A stretch of 7,593 bases of DNA, from the NCBI GenBank assembly GCA_023257145.1, contig JALRDA010000020.1:1-7593 (forward strand), given 5' to 3'. Numbering within the stretch: the first letter of the stretch is position 1; each line of letters starts with the position of its first letter. Source of the stretch: Candidatus Saccharimonadia bacterium (GTDB taxonomy: Bacteria > Patescibacteriota > Saccharimonadia > Saccharimonadales > Saccharimonadaceae). The notes under the pieces were generated by a model. It saw only the letters and a program-made list of their open reading frames with translations, did no database searches and was not told the DNA's origin. This document shows, piece after piece, positions 1-5,230 of the stretch. The translations under genes and the position numbers were made by a program.

Positions 1-1380
1 TTGCCAATTATTACAGTGGTTGAAAAGCCAGCTGATGTTGTTGGTCAATATCACGGCGAAGGTCCGCTGATCAATAGCGGGCAGTTCGACGGGATGCCAA
101 GCAGCGACGCCCGCGAAGAGGTTGTCGCATGGCTTGAGACGCAGGGTGTCGGTCGAACGAAAACGACATACAAGATGCGCGACTGGCTCATTAGTCGTCA
201 GCGCTATTGGGGTGCGCCGATTCCGATTATTCACTGCCAGACGCACGGTGCGGTTGCGGTACCTGACGATCAGCTGCCGGTCGTATTGCCGGATGTCGAC
301 GACTACACGCCGAAGGGTGGGGCGACATCAGTTCTTGCAGGCGTTGAGGACTGGGTAAATGTTCCATGTCCAGAATGCGGCGAGCCAGCAAAGCGTGAAA
401 CGGATACACTAGATGGCTATGCGTGTAGTAGCTGGTACTTCTTGCGCTACCTTGATCCGTTTAATGATAGCCAGGCATGGGATCCGAAGGTGCTTGAGCA
501 TTGGGCGCCAGTTGACTTTTACAACGGTGCGGATCATGCCGTCGCGCACTTACTATATTCGCGTTTTTGGATGCGCTTCTTCTACAAACAGGGGCTAGTT
601 CCATCGCCAGAGCCGTTTAAGCGAATGATGTACAACGCGTACATTATGGCGCCAGATGGTTTAAAGATGAGCAAATCAAAAGGCAACGTGATTGATCCAC
701 TCGAAATTATGGACAGCGGCTATGGTGCAGATAGTTTGCGTTTGTATGAGATGTTTATTGCGCCGTACGATATCGAAGCGCCGTGGGATACACGTGGTGT
801 TCCTGGCACCTACCGATTCCTTAACCGCGCCTGGACATTAGTGCAGGAGTATATCGATGCAAGCGACGCGACAACTTCCGACGCTGCTGCAAATGAAATA
901 CTATCAATTGCCCATAAAACGGTCAAAAAAGTCACTGCCGATATCGAGAACGACAAATTCAATACCGCAGTATCCAGTATGATGGAGGCAGTTAATGGCT
1001 ACTACAAACTCAAAGAAGCTAATCCGATTGATCGATCCGATGCATGGAAGTTTGCGATTGAAAGTCTCCTGCAGGTTCTTTCGCCATTTGCACCACATAT
1101 CACCGAAGAGTTATGGCGGCAGGTGGGGTACGAGTCGACAATTCACATCGACACCTGGCCAGCATGGGACGATAAGTATCTAGGCGCCGGCGATACGTTA
1201 ACCGTTATCGTACAGGTGAACGGCAAGTTACGTGCGAAGCTGTCTGTTCCGGCTGACTCGGATGCTGATGACGTCAAGCAGCTCGCGATCAACGAGCCAA
1301 ATGTCGCTAAGTTTCTTGAAAATAAAGAACCGACCAAGGTGATTTATGTTCCTGGTCGGCTCGTGAATATAGTCGTTTAA
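1..1380 (+). CDS. leuS: Leucyl-tRNA synthetase, C-terminal 459 residues (5' end outside window)
   Basis: Charges tRNA-Leu with leucine in the cytoplasm (class I aminoacyl-tRNA synthetase). The visible part starts at the end of the CP1 editing domain, and the first codon (TTG) is most likely an internal leucine, because bacterial LeuRS is about 800 residues or more. In order, using visible numbering: the RDWLISRQRYWG return to the catalytic core (60-71), a zinc-ribbon-like insert with C79, H82, C123 and C126 (C-x2-H instead of the usual C-x2-C in its first half), the SSWYFLRY segment (143-150), the GADHAVAHLLYSRFW segment (176-190), and the KMSKS loop (222-226) that binds ATP. An anticodon-binding helical domain (about 270-390) and the small C-terminal domain that contacts the tRNA (about 397-459) complete it. 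The stop codon abuts the stop of the convergent minus-strand gene with no spacer. Identification is certain; only the 5' end is missing. Confidence 0.97.
   Translation: MPIITVVEKPADVVGQYHGEGPLINSGQFDGMPSSDAREEVVAWLETQGVGRTKTTYKMRDWLISRQRYWGAPIPIIHCQTHGAVAVPDDQLPVVLPDVDDYTPKGGATSVLAGVEDWVNVPCPECGEPAKRETDTLDGYACSSWYFLRYLDPFNDSQAWDPKVLEHWAPVDFYNGADHAVAHLLYSRFWMRFFYKQGLVPSPEPFKRMMYNAYIMAPDGLKMSKSKGNVIDPLEIMDSGYGADSLRLYEMFIAPYDIEAPWDTRGVPGTYRFLNRAWTLVQEYIDASDATTSDAAANEILSIAHKTVKKVTADIENDKFNTAVSSMMEAVNGYYKLKEANPIDRSDAWKFAIESLLQVLSPFAPHITEELWRQVGYESTIHIDTWPAWDDKYLGAGDTLTVIVQVNGKLRAKLSVPADSDADDVKQLAINEPNVAKFLENKEPTKVIYVPGRLVNIVV
1319..1359 (-). terminator. Probable intrinsic terminator of the minus-strand gene, inside leuS
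   Basis: Read on the minus strand, CCGACC plus AGG (1359-1351 paired partly with 1339-1330) forms a stem of about 9 bp with one bulged base (1336) and an 11-nt loop. It is followed at once by the T-rich tail TTCTTTATTTT (1329-1319). It lies 22 bases past the stop codon of the 1381-1833 gene, where a terminator is expected. On the plus strand the hairpin has no T tail, so it should not stop leuS transcription. It is built entirely from leuS codons, near residues 440-453. The structure is read by eye; no folding energy was computed. Confidence 0.6.
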
Positions 1381-1833
1381 CTACTTACTTAGCGTGCTAA
1401 CGATCAAGCCTGTGGAGTCATCTCTCCATGTGGTAATTTCTTGGCCTGGTTGGACAGAGCCCTTGGTTAATTCGTACACTTTGGTGCTGATATATTTTGC
1501 GCTTTCCTGGCTGGCGCCATTCTGAAGGCTGTTTAGGCCAAGGTTGTCGATTGCGGCTAGGTCTAGCACTGACTGCTCCACTGCAATACTTGTTGCTTGA
1601 CCTTCGATGATCTCGCTTCGAATAAATTCATCATCAGGACCTTTGTCGACGATTTCATGGATACTGTCAGGTGTGACGAGTGGCTCATTGGATTCAGAGA
1701 CGCTATCTACTTTCGCAGTAAAAAGATTTGCACTAATGGCGCCCGCAATCGCTACGCCGCCAATGATAGCTTTTCCAGTCGGGCTGAGAGATGGTCGCTT
1801 ATTGTGGATATCTGTGTGCATATACTCGGACAT
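1381..1833 (-). CDS. Unrecognised single-pass membrane protein, 150 aa
   Basis: I do not recognise the family. The N-terminal 19 residues are hydrophilic (with K and R at 12-13 and K21 bordering the membrane segment). They are followed by one hydrophobic, glycine- and alanine-rich helix (about 20-39) and an acidic domain of about 110 residues that should lie outside the membrane. No signal-peptidase or lipobox motif is evident, so the helix is probably an anchor. The start is supported by AAGGA seven bases upstream of ATG and by a consensus promoter (1858-1886). The gene is tandem with the 1883-2449 gene, which has the same layout (short polar N-terminus, one GG-containing helix, outer domain). 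I see no clear sequence similarity between the two. It meets leuS tail to tail with no gap. The coding call is firm; function is unknown. Confidence 0.8.
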   Translation of the reverse strand: MSEYMHTDIHNKRPSLSPTGKAIIGGVAIAGAISANLFTAKVDSVSESNEPLVTPDSIHEIVDKGPDDEFIRSEIIEGQATSIAVEQSVLDLAAIDNLGLNSLQNGASQESAKYISTKVYELTKGSVQPGQEITTWRDDSTGLIVSTLSK

Positions 1834-1857
1834 AATAATTTCCTTGATTATGATATC

Positions 1858-1886
1858 ATTATAGCACTTATGCTTAAATATGTCAA
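1858..1886 (-). promoter_or_regulatory. Perfect-consensus sigma70-type promoter for the 1381-1833 gene
   Basis: On the minus strand TTGACA (1886-1881) and TATAAT (1863-1858) are separated by exactly 17 bases, so both hexamers and the spacer match the consensus fully. The predicted start site near 1851 gives a short leader carrying AAGGA before the ATG at 1833. The TGA stop of the upstream gene (1885-1883) is contained within the TTGACA hexamer. A 10-bp perfect palindrome, ATGATATCAT (1850-1859), overlaps the -10 edge and the predicted start site and could be an operator, which is speculative. Confidence 0.85.
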
Positions 1887-2449
1887 TAGTTATAGATGAC
1901 GTTTGATACTTTGCTGGTCATGTCGCGTGACATTTCACTACGTGTGGCGAATATTTCCTTTTTGCCGTCTCCGTCGATATCTTTGTAGAATAATATGATG
2001 TTGGATTCGTCCGTTTGTGCTGCGTCTTGTTCGTTCATTGCGATTGATGAGGCAGTGATACTGGCATAGTCAGCTGAATCGGTCGCGTCAAGGGATGTGC
2101 TAGAAATGAGATTCCGTTTCGCCGCATCTTTAATAGCTGACATGACAGCACTGTAGCCTGATGTGCCAGAAGATCGATATATAGCAATAACGTCGTCGGG
2201 GCTGTCCGGTCCACTAGCGAGTGCGGCGTCTGCCACGTCTCGTAGGGGTGATTCTAGTCTAAAGGTTGGCGGTGCTTGCGTGTTTCGTGACGATTCGATC
2301 ATGGTGATGCCGCCAACAGTTGCGGCTACAATCGCTGTTCCACCAAGCAGCAGTGACAGTCGCTGGCGCGTGGTGAGTTCCGGCGTGGATGCAGAGATCT
2401 CGTCGAGAGTCGGTAGGGATGGTGGCTCATTGTGATTTAATTTGTTCAT
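1883..2449 (-). CDS. Unrecognised single-pass membrane protein with a calcium-loop-like motif, 188 aa
   Basis: I cannot assign a family. The N-terminal 30 residues are polar and proline- and serine-rich, followed by one membrane helix (about 31-51, LSLLLGG onward) and an outer domain of about 135 residues rich in S, T, A and D. Near the C-terminus residues 157-165 read DIDGDGKKE, preceded by hydrophobic IILFY. This resembles the Asp-rich calcium loops of dockerin, EF-hand or FG-GAP type proteins and would suit an extracytoplasmic calcium-stabilised fold. One copy alone does not prove binding. The start ATG has only a weak AGG (CAGG) about eight bases upstream, but a good promoter precedes it (2471-2499). 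It is divergent from the L32-like gene and tandem with the 1381-1833 gene, 49 bases apart, so readthrough co-transcription is likely. Confidence 0.8.
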   Translation of the reverse strand: MNKLNHNEPPSLPTLDEISASTPELTTRQRLSLLLGGTAIVAATVGGITMIESSRNTQAPPTFRLESPLRDVADAALASGPDSPDDVIAIYRSSGTSGYSAVMSAIKDAAKRNLISSTSLDATDSADYASITASSIAMNEQDAAQTDESNIILFYKDIDGDGKKEIFATRSEMSRDMTSKVSNVIYNY

Positions 2450-2470
2450 AGCAATACCTGGTCTGTATAC

Positions 2471-2499
2471 GTTATGACAGTATTCGTACGCTATGTCAA
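2471..2499 (-). promoter_or_regulatory. Promoter of the 1883-2449 gene
   Basis: On the minus strand TTGACA (2499-2494, perfect) and CATAAC (2476-2471, 4 of 6) are spaced by 17 bases. The predicted start near 2464 leaves a leader of about 15 bases. Its -35 lies only 8 bases from the -35 of the divergent plus-strand promoter. Confidence 0.7.
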
Positions 2500-2507
2500 T
2501 ATGCCTC

Positions 2508-2536
2508 TTGAGTATTCCTCTGATCTCAGGTATAAT
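2508..2536 (+). promoter_or_regulatory. Promoter of the L32-like / nusB / rnc cluster
   Basis: TTGAGT (2508-2513, 4 of 6) and TATAAT (2531-2536, perfect) are separated by 17 bases. The spacer contains an inverted repeat, CTGA-TC-TCAG (2520-2529), directly next to the -10, which could be a regulator site. The leader of about 38 bases ends in a strong AAAGGAG (2567-2573), eight bases before the ATG. This is the clearest promoter for the housekeeping cluster that follows. Confidence 0.8.
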
Positions 2537-2581
2537 AATCTTTAAGTTTTATTATAAATACCTATAAAAGGAGATCTTTCC

Positions 2582-2800
2582 ATGGGACAACCAAAAAAAC
2601 AGAGTAGCCCGCGTAAAACCGGTACTCGCCGTAGCCACCTTGTATTAAAATTGGCTCGCCGCGTCAACGGCTCTTCACCTGTAAAAGTTCAGACAACGAA
2701 GCGTGAAACTGGTAAAAAGAAAATTGTTACTGAAGCTGTAGTAGCAGTAAAAGAAGCAGTAGCTAAAAAAGCTGCACCAGCAAAAAAAGCGACAAAATAA
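2582..2800 (+). CDS. rpmF: Ribosomal protein L32-like (bL32) with a basic AKKA tail, 72 aa
   Basis: Probably a 50S subunit protein of the bL32 family. The N-terminal half fits: a short MGQPKK start, then RKTGTRRSHLVLK (11-23), matching the RGMRRSH signature of L32. The usual zinc ribbon, or the histidine-bearing second half, is absent: the protein has no cysteine. Instead residues 49-72 form an alanine- and lysine-rich tail of histone H1 type (AKKAAPAKK). The family is normally about 56-60 residues, so this is somewhat long. A strong AAAGGAG sits eight bases before the ATG. It opens the cluster with nusB and rnc; rpmF near rnc is known in other bacteria, which supports the call. The alternative is an unrelated small nucleic-acid-binding protein. 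Confidence 0.65.
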   Translation: MGQPKKQSSPRKTGTRRSHLVLKLARRVNGSSPVKVQTTKRETGKKKIVTEAVVAVKEAVAKKAAPAKKATK

Positions 2801-2860
2801 TCACCTACTCGCTGTAGGCGTATCTTAAACAAAACTTAGTAACAGAAAGAACCAAACCTT

Positions 2861-3322
2861 ATGGCTTCTAACCGACACCTTGGACGTATTGTTGCACTGC
2901 AAAGTCTATATGAATTTGAGTTTCGTACTCAATCTGAAGACAAGTCAGTCGATATTGATGAAATCTTGGGTCGTAACCTAGAGCGTTACGAATCAGCAAT
3001 TGACGATAAGGACTTTGTAAGTCGAATCACGCACGGTGTGCTTGAGCTAATGGGTGATCTTGATGCGCAAATTCAGCCGATCGCTCCAGATTGGCCTATT
3101 GAGCAGATTGCTCGTATTGATCGTACGATTCTTCGTATGGGTCTATACGAACTTTTGCATTTGGCAGATATCGTTCCACCGAAAGTGGTCATTAACGAAG
3201 CTGTCGAGCTGGCAAAAGCGTTTGGTTCTGATAACTCAAGTAAGTTCGTGAACGGCGTTCTAGGAACGGCATACCGAAATCTTATTGAAGGAAAATCAGA
3301 CGATGCAGAATCCAAAGTTTGA
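2861..3322 (+). CDS. nusB: Transcription antitermination factor NusB, 153 aa
   Basis: An all-helical RNA-binding protein that joins S10 (NusE) on boxA in the rRNA antitermination complex. The N-terminal R-x2-ALQSLYEFEF helix (about 9-21) and the signature C-terminal half are clear: PDWPIEQIARIDRTILRMGLYELL (76-99), then PPKVVINEAVELAKAFG (106-122) and SSKFVNGVLGTAYR (126-139). Length is normal for the family. No good Shine-Dalgarno sequence precedes the ATG, which lies 60 bases past the L32-like gene. A weak hairpin (2804-2818) without a T tail lies in that gap. The last 20 bases overlap the start of the Nudix gene, so the two are translationally coupled. Identification is secure. Confidence 0.95.
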   Translation: MASNRHLGRIVALQSLYEFEFRTQSEDKSVDIDEILGRNLERYESAIDDKDFVSRITHGVLELMGDLDAQIQPIAPDWPIEQIARIDRTILRMGLYELLHLADIVPPKVVINEAVELAKAFGSDNSSKFVNGVLGTAYRNLIEGKSDDAESKV

Positions 3323-3797
3323 ACGATTCAAAAAGTATTTTAATCGACACAAGCCGTCGATTCAGGAAATCGTGCGCGAACCGACCGCTGGCGGTATTGT
3401 TTTCCGTCGCGACAAAGACAATAACGTTGAAGTGTTATTGATCCAAGATGCTAAAGATCGCTGGACAATCCCTAAGGGGCATATCGAGCCAGGTGAGACC
3501 GCACAGCAGACCGCAAAACGCGAAATCGGCGAAGAAGCTGGACTGCATGATACCGAGGTATTGGGGTGGCTTGGAAAGATTCACTTTCGCTATCGCCGTG
3601 TCGACAAACTAGTCTTGATGACGACACAGATCTATCTGGTGCGTGCCGGTGGTGACACAAATGCTATTCAAAAAGAAGAATGGATGAACGGCATTAAATG
3701 GTTTAAGTTTAATGATGCGCTCGACGAAATCGAATACGAAGATATCGGTAAGTTGATGCTACTAGCGATGAAGCGTATCCGACAGGAGAATTTATAA
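3303..3797 (+). CDS. Nudix hydrolase, 164 aa
   Basis: Hydrolyses a nucleoside diphosphate linked to another group. The complete Nudix box is present at residues 59-81: G59, E65, R73-E74, E77-E78 and G80 fit G-x5-E-x7-REU-x-EE-x-G-U, and the glutamates ligate the catalytic magnesium. The preceding TAGGIVFRR strand (28-36) and WTIPKGH (54-60) are typical of the MutT / diadenosine polyphosphate branch, but the substrate cannot be told. ATG at 3303 is chosen over the in-frame TTG at 3285, because AAGGA (3288-3292) lies ten bases before the ATG and overlaps codons just after the TTG. The gene overlaps nusB by 20 bases, and its TAA overlaps the rnc start by one base (TAATG), so it sits inside a coupled operon. 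Confidence 0.93.
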   Translation: MQNPKFERFKKYFNRHKPSIQEIVREPTAGGIVFRRDKDNNVEVLLIQDAKDRWTIPKGHIEPGETAQQTAKREIGEEAGLHDTEVLGWLGKIHFRYRRVDKLVLMTTQIYLVRAGGDTNAIQKEEWMNGIKWFKFNDALDEIEYEDIGKLMLLAMKRIRQENL

Positions 3798-4537
3798 TGA
3801 GTGGCATGCAGACAGCACCGTATCAGGATTTTGCGCGTGAACATTTTGGATTTGAATATAAAAACATTGATCTACTTATCACGGCGCTGACCCATCGTAG
3901 CTATGTAAATGAACACAAGAAAAGCGTCAGCGAGCATAACGAGCGTTTGGAATTTTTAGGTGACGCCGTACTTGAACTTGTAGTGACGGATTATTTGTTC
4001 CGGCACTTTACCGAACAAGAGGGTATTTTAACGAGCTGGCGTGCGTCGTTGGTGCGTACGGAAAGCATTGGCGAAGCAGGCGACAAGCTGGGCTATGAGC
4101 ATTTGCTGCGTATGAGTAAGGGAGAGAAGAATGGTAGTAGTCGTGCTCGTCAGCAGATCTTAGCGAATGCGTTTGAAGCGGTCATTGGCTCGATTTACCT
4201 CGAACGTGGCTATGACGACGCTGCGGTTTTCATTGAAAAGCATATTCTTTCAAAGCTGGACACTATCTTAGAATCGGGTAGCTGGCGCGACCCTAAATCG
4301 CACCTTCAGGAAGTGTCGCAGCGTGTCGATAATCACACGCCGGTATACAAAGTACTTGAGGAAGTTGGACCTGATCACGATAAAATATTCACACTTGGTG
4401 TTTTCGTCGGCGACAAGTTAATGGGGCAAGGCAGCGGTCCAAGCAAGCAAACTGCACAGCAAAATGCCGCTAAAGCTGCCTTAATTGCCTACGAGAAACG
4501 AGCGAAACAGATTGACGCGAACGCAAAAACAGTGTAA
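3797..4537 (+). CDS. rnc: Ribonuclease III, 246 aa
   Basis: Endonuclease that cuts double-stranded RNA, including the rRNA precursor. The catalytic domain (about 10-157) carries the signature NERLEFLGDAVLEL (48-61) with E49, E52 and D56, then EGILTSWRASLV (75-86, E75), and NAFEAVIGSIYLERG (124-138). By alignment to E. coli, E127 corresponds to E117, but the position of D114 holds N124. A double-stranded RNA-binding domain follows (about 164-234), ending in the typical SKQTAQQNAAKAAL. Length is normal (E. coli 226). AGGAG (3784-3788) is well placed eight bases before the ATG. It is translationally coupled to the Nudix gene. Identification is certain. Confidence 0.97.
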   Translation: MSGMQTAPYQDFAREHFGFEYKNIDLLITALTHRSYVNEHKKSVSEHNERLEFLGDAVLELVVTDYLFRHFTEQEGILTSWRASLVRTESIGEAGDKLGYEHLLRMSKGEKNGSSRARQQILANAFEAVIGSIYLERGYDDAAVFIEKHILSKLDTILESGSWRDPKSHLQEVSQRVDNHTPVYKVLEEVGPDHDKIFTLGVFVGDKLMGQGSGPSKQTAQQNAAKAALIAYEKRAKQIDANAKTV

Positions 4538-4605
4538 ACTTGTTCAAGAACTAATAAAAATTCTACGATTAGATATAAGAGTGAAGTAAAGGAAGTTTAA
4601 ATTTT

Positions 4606-4950
4606 ATGCTCGCAATTCGTTTGCAACGTGTCGGCCGTAAGGGGTACCCAGTATACCGTCTTGCCGTTCAAGAATCTCAGCGCCACCCATCAAGCGGTCG
4701 CGTCGTAGCCTACGTTGGTAGCTACAACCCACATACCAAAGATGCTAATGTTCAGGTTGAACTAGCGCAAAAGTATCTTGATAACGGCGCACAGCCAACA
4801 CCGCGTGTCGTAAAACTACTTGCAGACGCAGGCGTCAAGCTACCTAACTGGGTAAAGACTGCTGCTCCTAAAGCAAAAGCCATCCGTAACGCGGAAAAGC
4901 TACGCAAGAACCAGCCAAAAGAAGAAGTAGCTGAAGAATCAGCAGAATAA
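4606..4950 (+). CDS. rpsP: 30S ribosomal protein S16 (bS16), 114 aa
   Basis: A small-subunit protein needed for 30S assembly. The N-terminus, with IRLQRVGRKGYPVYRLAVQES (4-24) and GRVVAYVGSYNP (31-42), is the family signature, and the motif around QPTPRVVKLLADAGV (63-77) closes the core. A tail of about 35 residues, first basic then acidic (EEVAEESAE), extends beyond the usual 80-90 residues, which is common in S16. AAAGGA (4588-4593) lies 12 bases upstream, a rather long spacing, but no nearer in-frame start exists. It is 68 bases past rnc with no clear terminator between, so it is probably read from the same operon or from a weak promoter I could not define. A strong terminator follows. Confidence 0.96.
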   Translation: MLAIRLQRVGRKGYPVYRLAVQESQRHPSSGRVVAYVGSYNPHTKDANVQVELAQKYLDNGAQPTPRVVKLLADAGVKLPNWVKTAAPKAKAIRNAEKLRKNQPKEEVAEESAE

Positions 4951-4963
4951 TATTTTCTTCATA

Positions 4964-4993
4964 AAAAACGCCCGTCTCAGGGCGTTTTTATTT
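4964..4993. terminator. Strong, symmetric rho-independent terminator
   Basis: A perfect stem, CGCCC (4969-4973) with GGGCG (4980-4984), encloses the six-base loop GTCTCA. The stem is flanked by A runs on the left (4963-4968) and TTTTTATTT on the right (4985-4993), so the A and T runs can extend it to 10 bp. It lies 13 bases after the rpsP stop. Because both flanks are suitable, it can also stop minus-strand transcripts, such as one carrying the candidate small ORF at 4988-5077. Confidence 0.92.
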
Positions 4994-5077
4994 GCCTGCG
5001 TGCCGGATCGCCTCGTCGATTTCGTCATGGACGGTCGCGTGTAACGAAGTCAGCACAATATAAGCTAGGTGTGTCAT
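4988..5077 (-). CDS. Candidate small ORF, 29 aa (tentative)
   Basis: A short reading frame encodes MTHLAYIVLTSLHATVHDEI and then DEAIRHAGK. Its stop codon lies within the T arm of the bidirectional terminator, the position expected of a compact real gene. Upstream on the same strand is a possible promoter, TTGTAT (5135-5130), 18 bases, TATAGT (5111-5106). A GTG in frame at 5101-5099 would give 37 residues. The frame stays open to 5170 and would encode a strongly hydrophobic stretch there, but no ATG, GTG or TTG starts it. The ribosome site is weak (CAGG seven bases before the ATG). It may be chance; the intergenic bases are AT-rich and would look hydrophobic anyway. Confidence 0.3.
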   Translation of the reverse strand: MTHLAYIVLTSLHATVHDEIDEAIRHAGK

Positions 5078-5105
5078 TATCGAACCTGTGATTCTGCTCA
5101 CATTT

Positions 5106-5135
5106 ACTATATAAAGTATTACGTAAACAATACAA
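5106..5135 (-). promoter_or_regulatory. Possible minus-strand promoter for the small ORF
   Basis: TTGTAT (5135-5130, 4 of 6) and TATAGT (5111-5106, 5 of 6) are separated by 18 bases on the minus strand. The start would be near 5099, giving a leader of about 22 bases to the ATG at 5077, or almost none to the GTG at 5101. The surrounding sequence is AT-rich, so chance matches are likely. Confidence 0.35.
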
Positions 5136-5137
5136 CA

Positions 5138-5146
5138 TGCTACAAT
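5138..5146 (+). promoter_or_regulatory. Possible extended -10 promoter for khpA
   Basis: TGC-TACAAT is an extended -10 element with 5 of 6 matches in the hexamer; no good -35 is visible. The start would be near 5153, leaving a leader of about 78 bases that ends in AGGAGA (5221-5226). khpA needs its own promoter because a strong terminator separates it from rpsP. The leader contains only short imperfect hairpins (near 5174-5192). Confidence 0.4.
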
Positions 5147-5230
5147 AATAAATGCGGTATCTATTAGCGTTTAACACACGCGAAATCTCGTGGCAGGTGA
5201 AAATATAACAAGCACGACATAGGAGAACTC

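Noticed and set aside
1..3. TTG at base 1 as the leuS start
   Set aside because: The protein would begin inside the editing domain and lack the HIGH-motif half of the catalytic domain; the gene is simply cut by the window edge.
1597..1899. Plus-strand frames of 85-100 codons opposite the 1381-1833 gene
   Set aside because: The minus-strand frame has a perfect promoter, ribosome site and membrane helix; the plus frames have none of these.
2163..2435. 90-codon plus-strand frame opposite the 188-aa membrane protein gene
   Set aside because: Serine-, arginine- and alanine-rich shadow without start signals; the opposite strand is better supported.
2804..2818. CCTAC/GTAGG hairpin between the L32-like gene and nusB as a terminator
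   Set aside because: Only five base pairs with no T run; nusB has no clear promoter of its own, so full termination there is unlikely.
3285..3302. TTG at 3285 as the Nudix start
   Set aside because: The AAGGA ribosome site lies inside this extension and is correctly spaced for the ATG at 3303.
5075..5090. GGTTCGAT on the minus strand resembling a tRNA T-loop
   Set aside because: No acceptor stem, anticodon arm or CCA context can be built around it.
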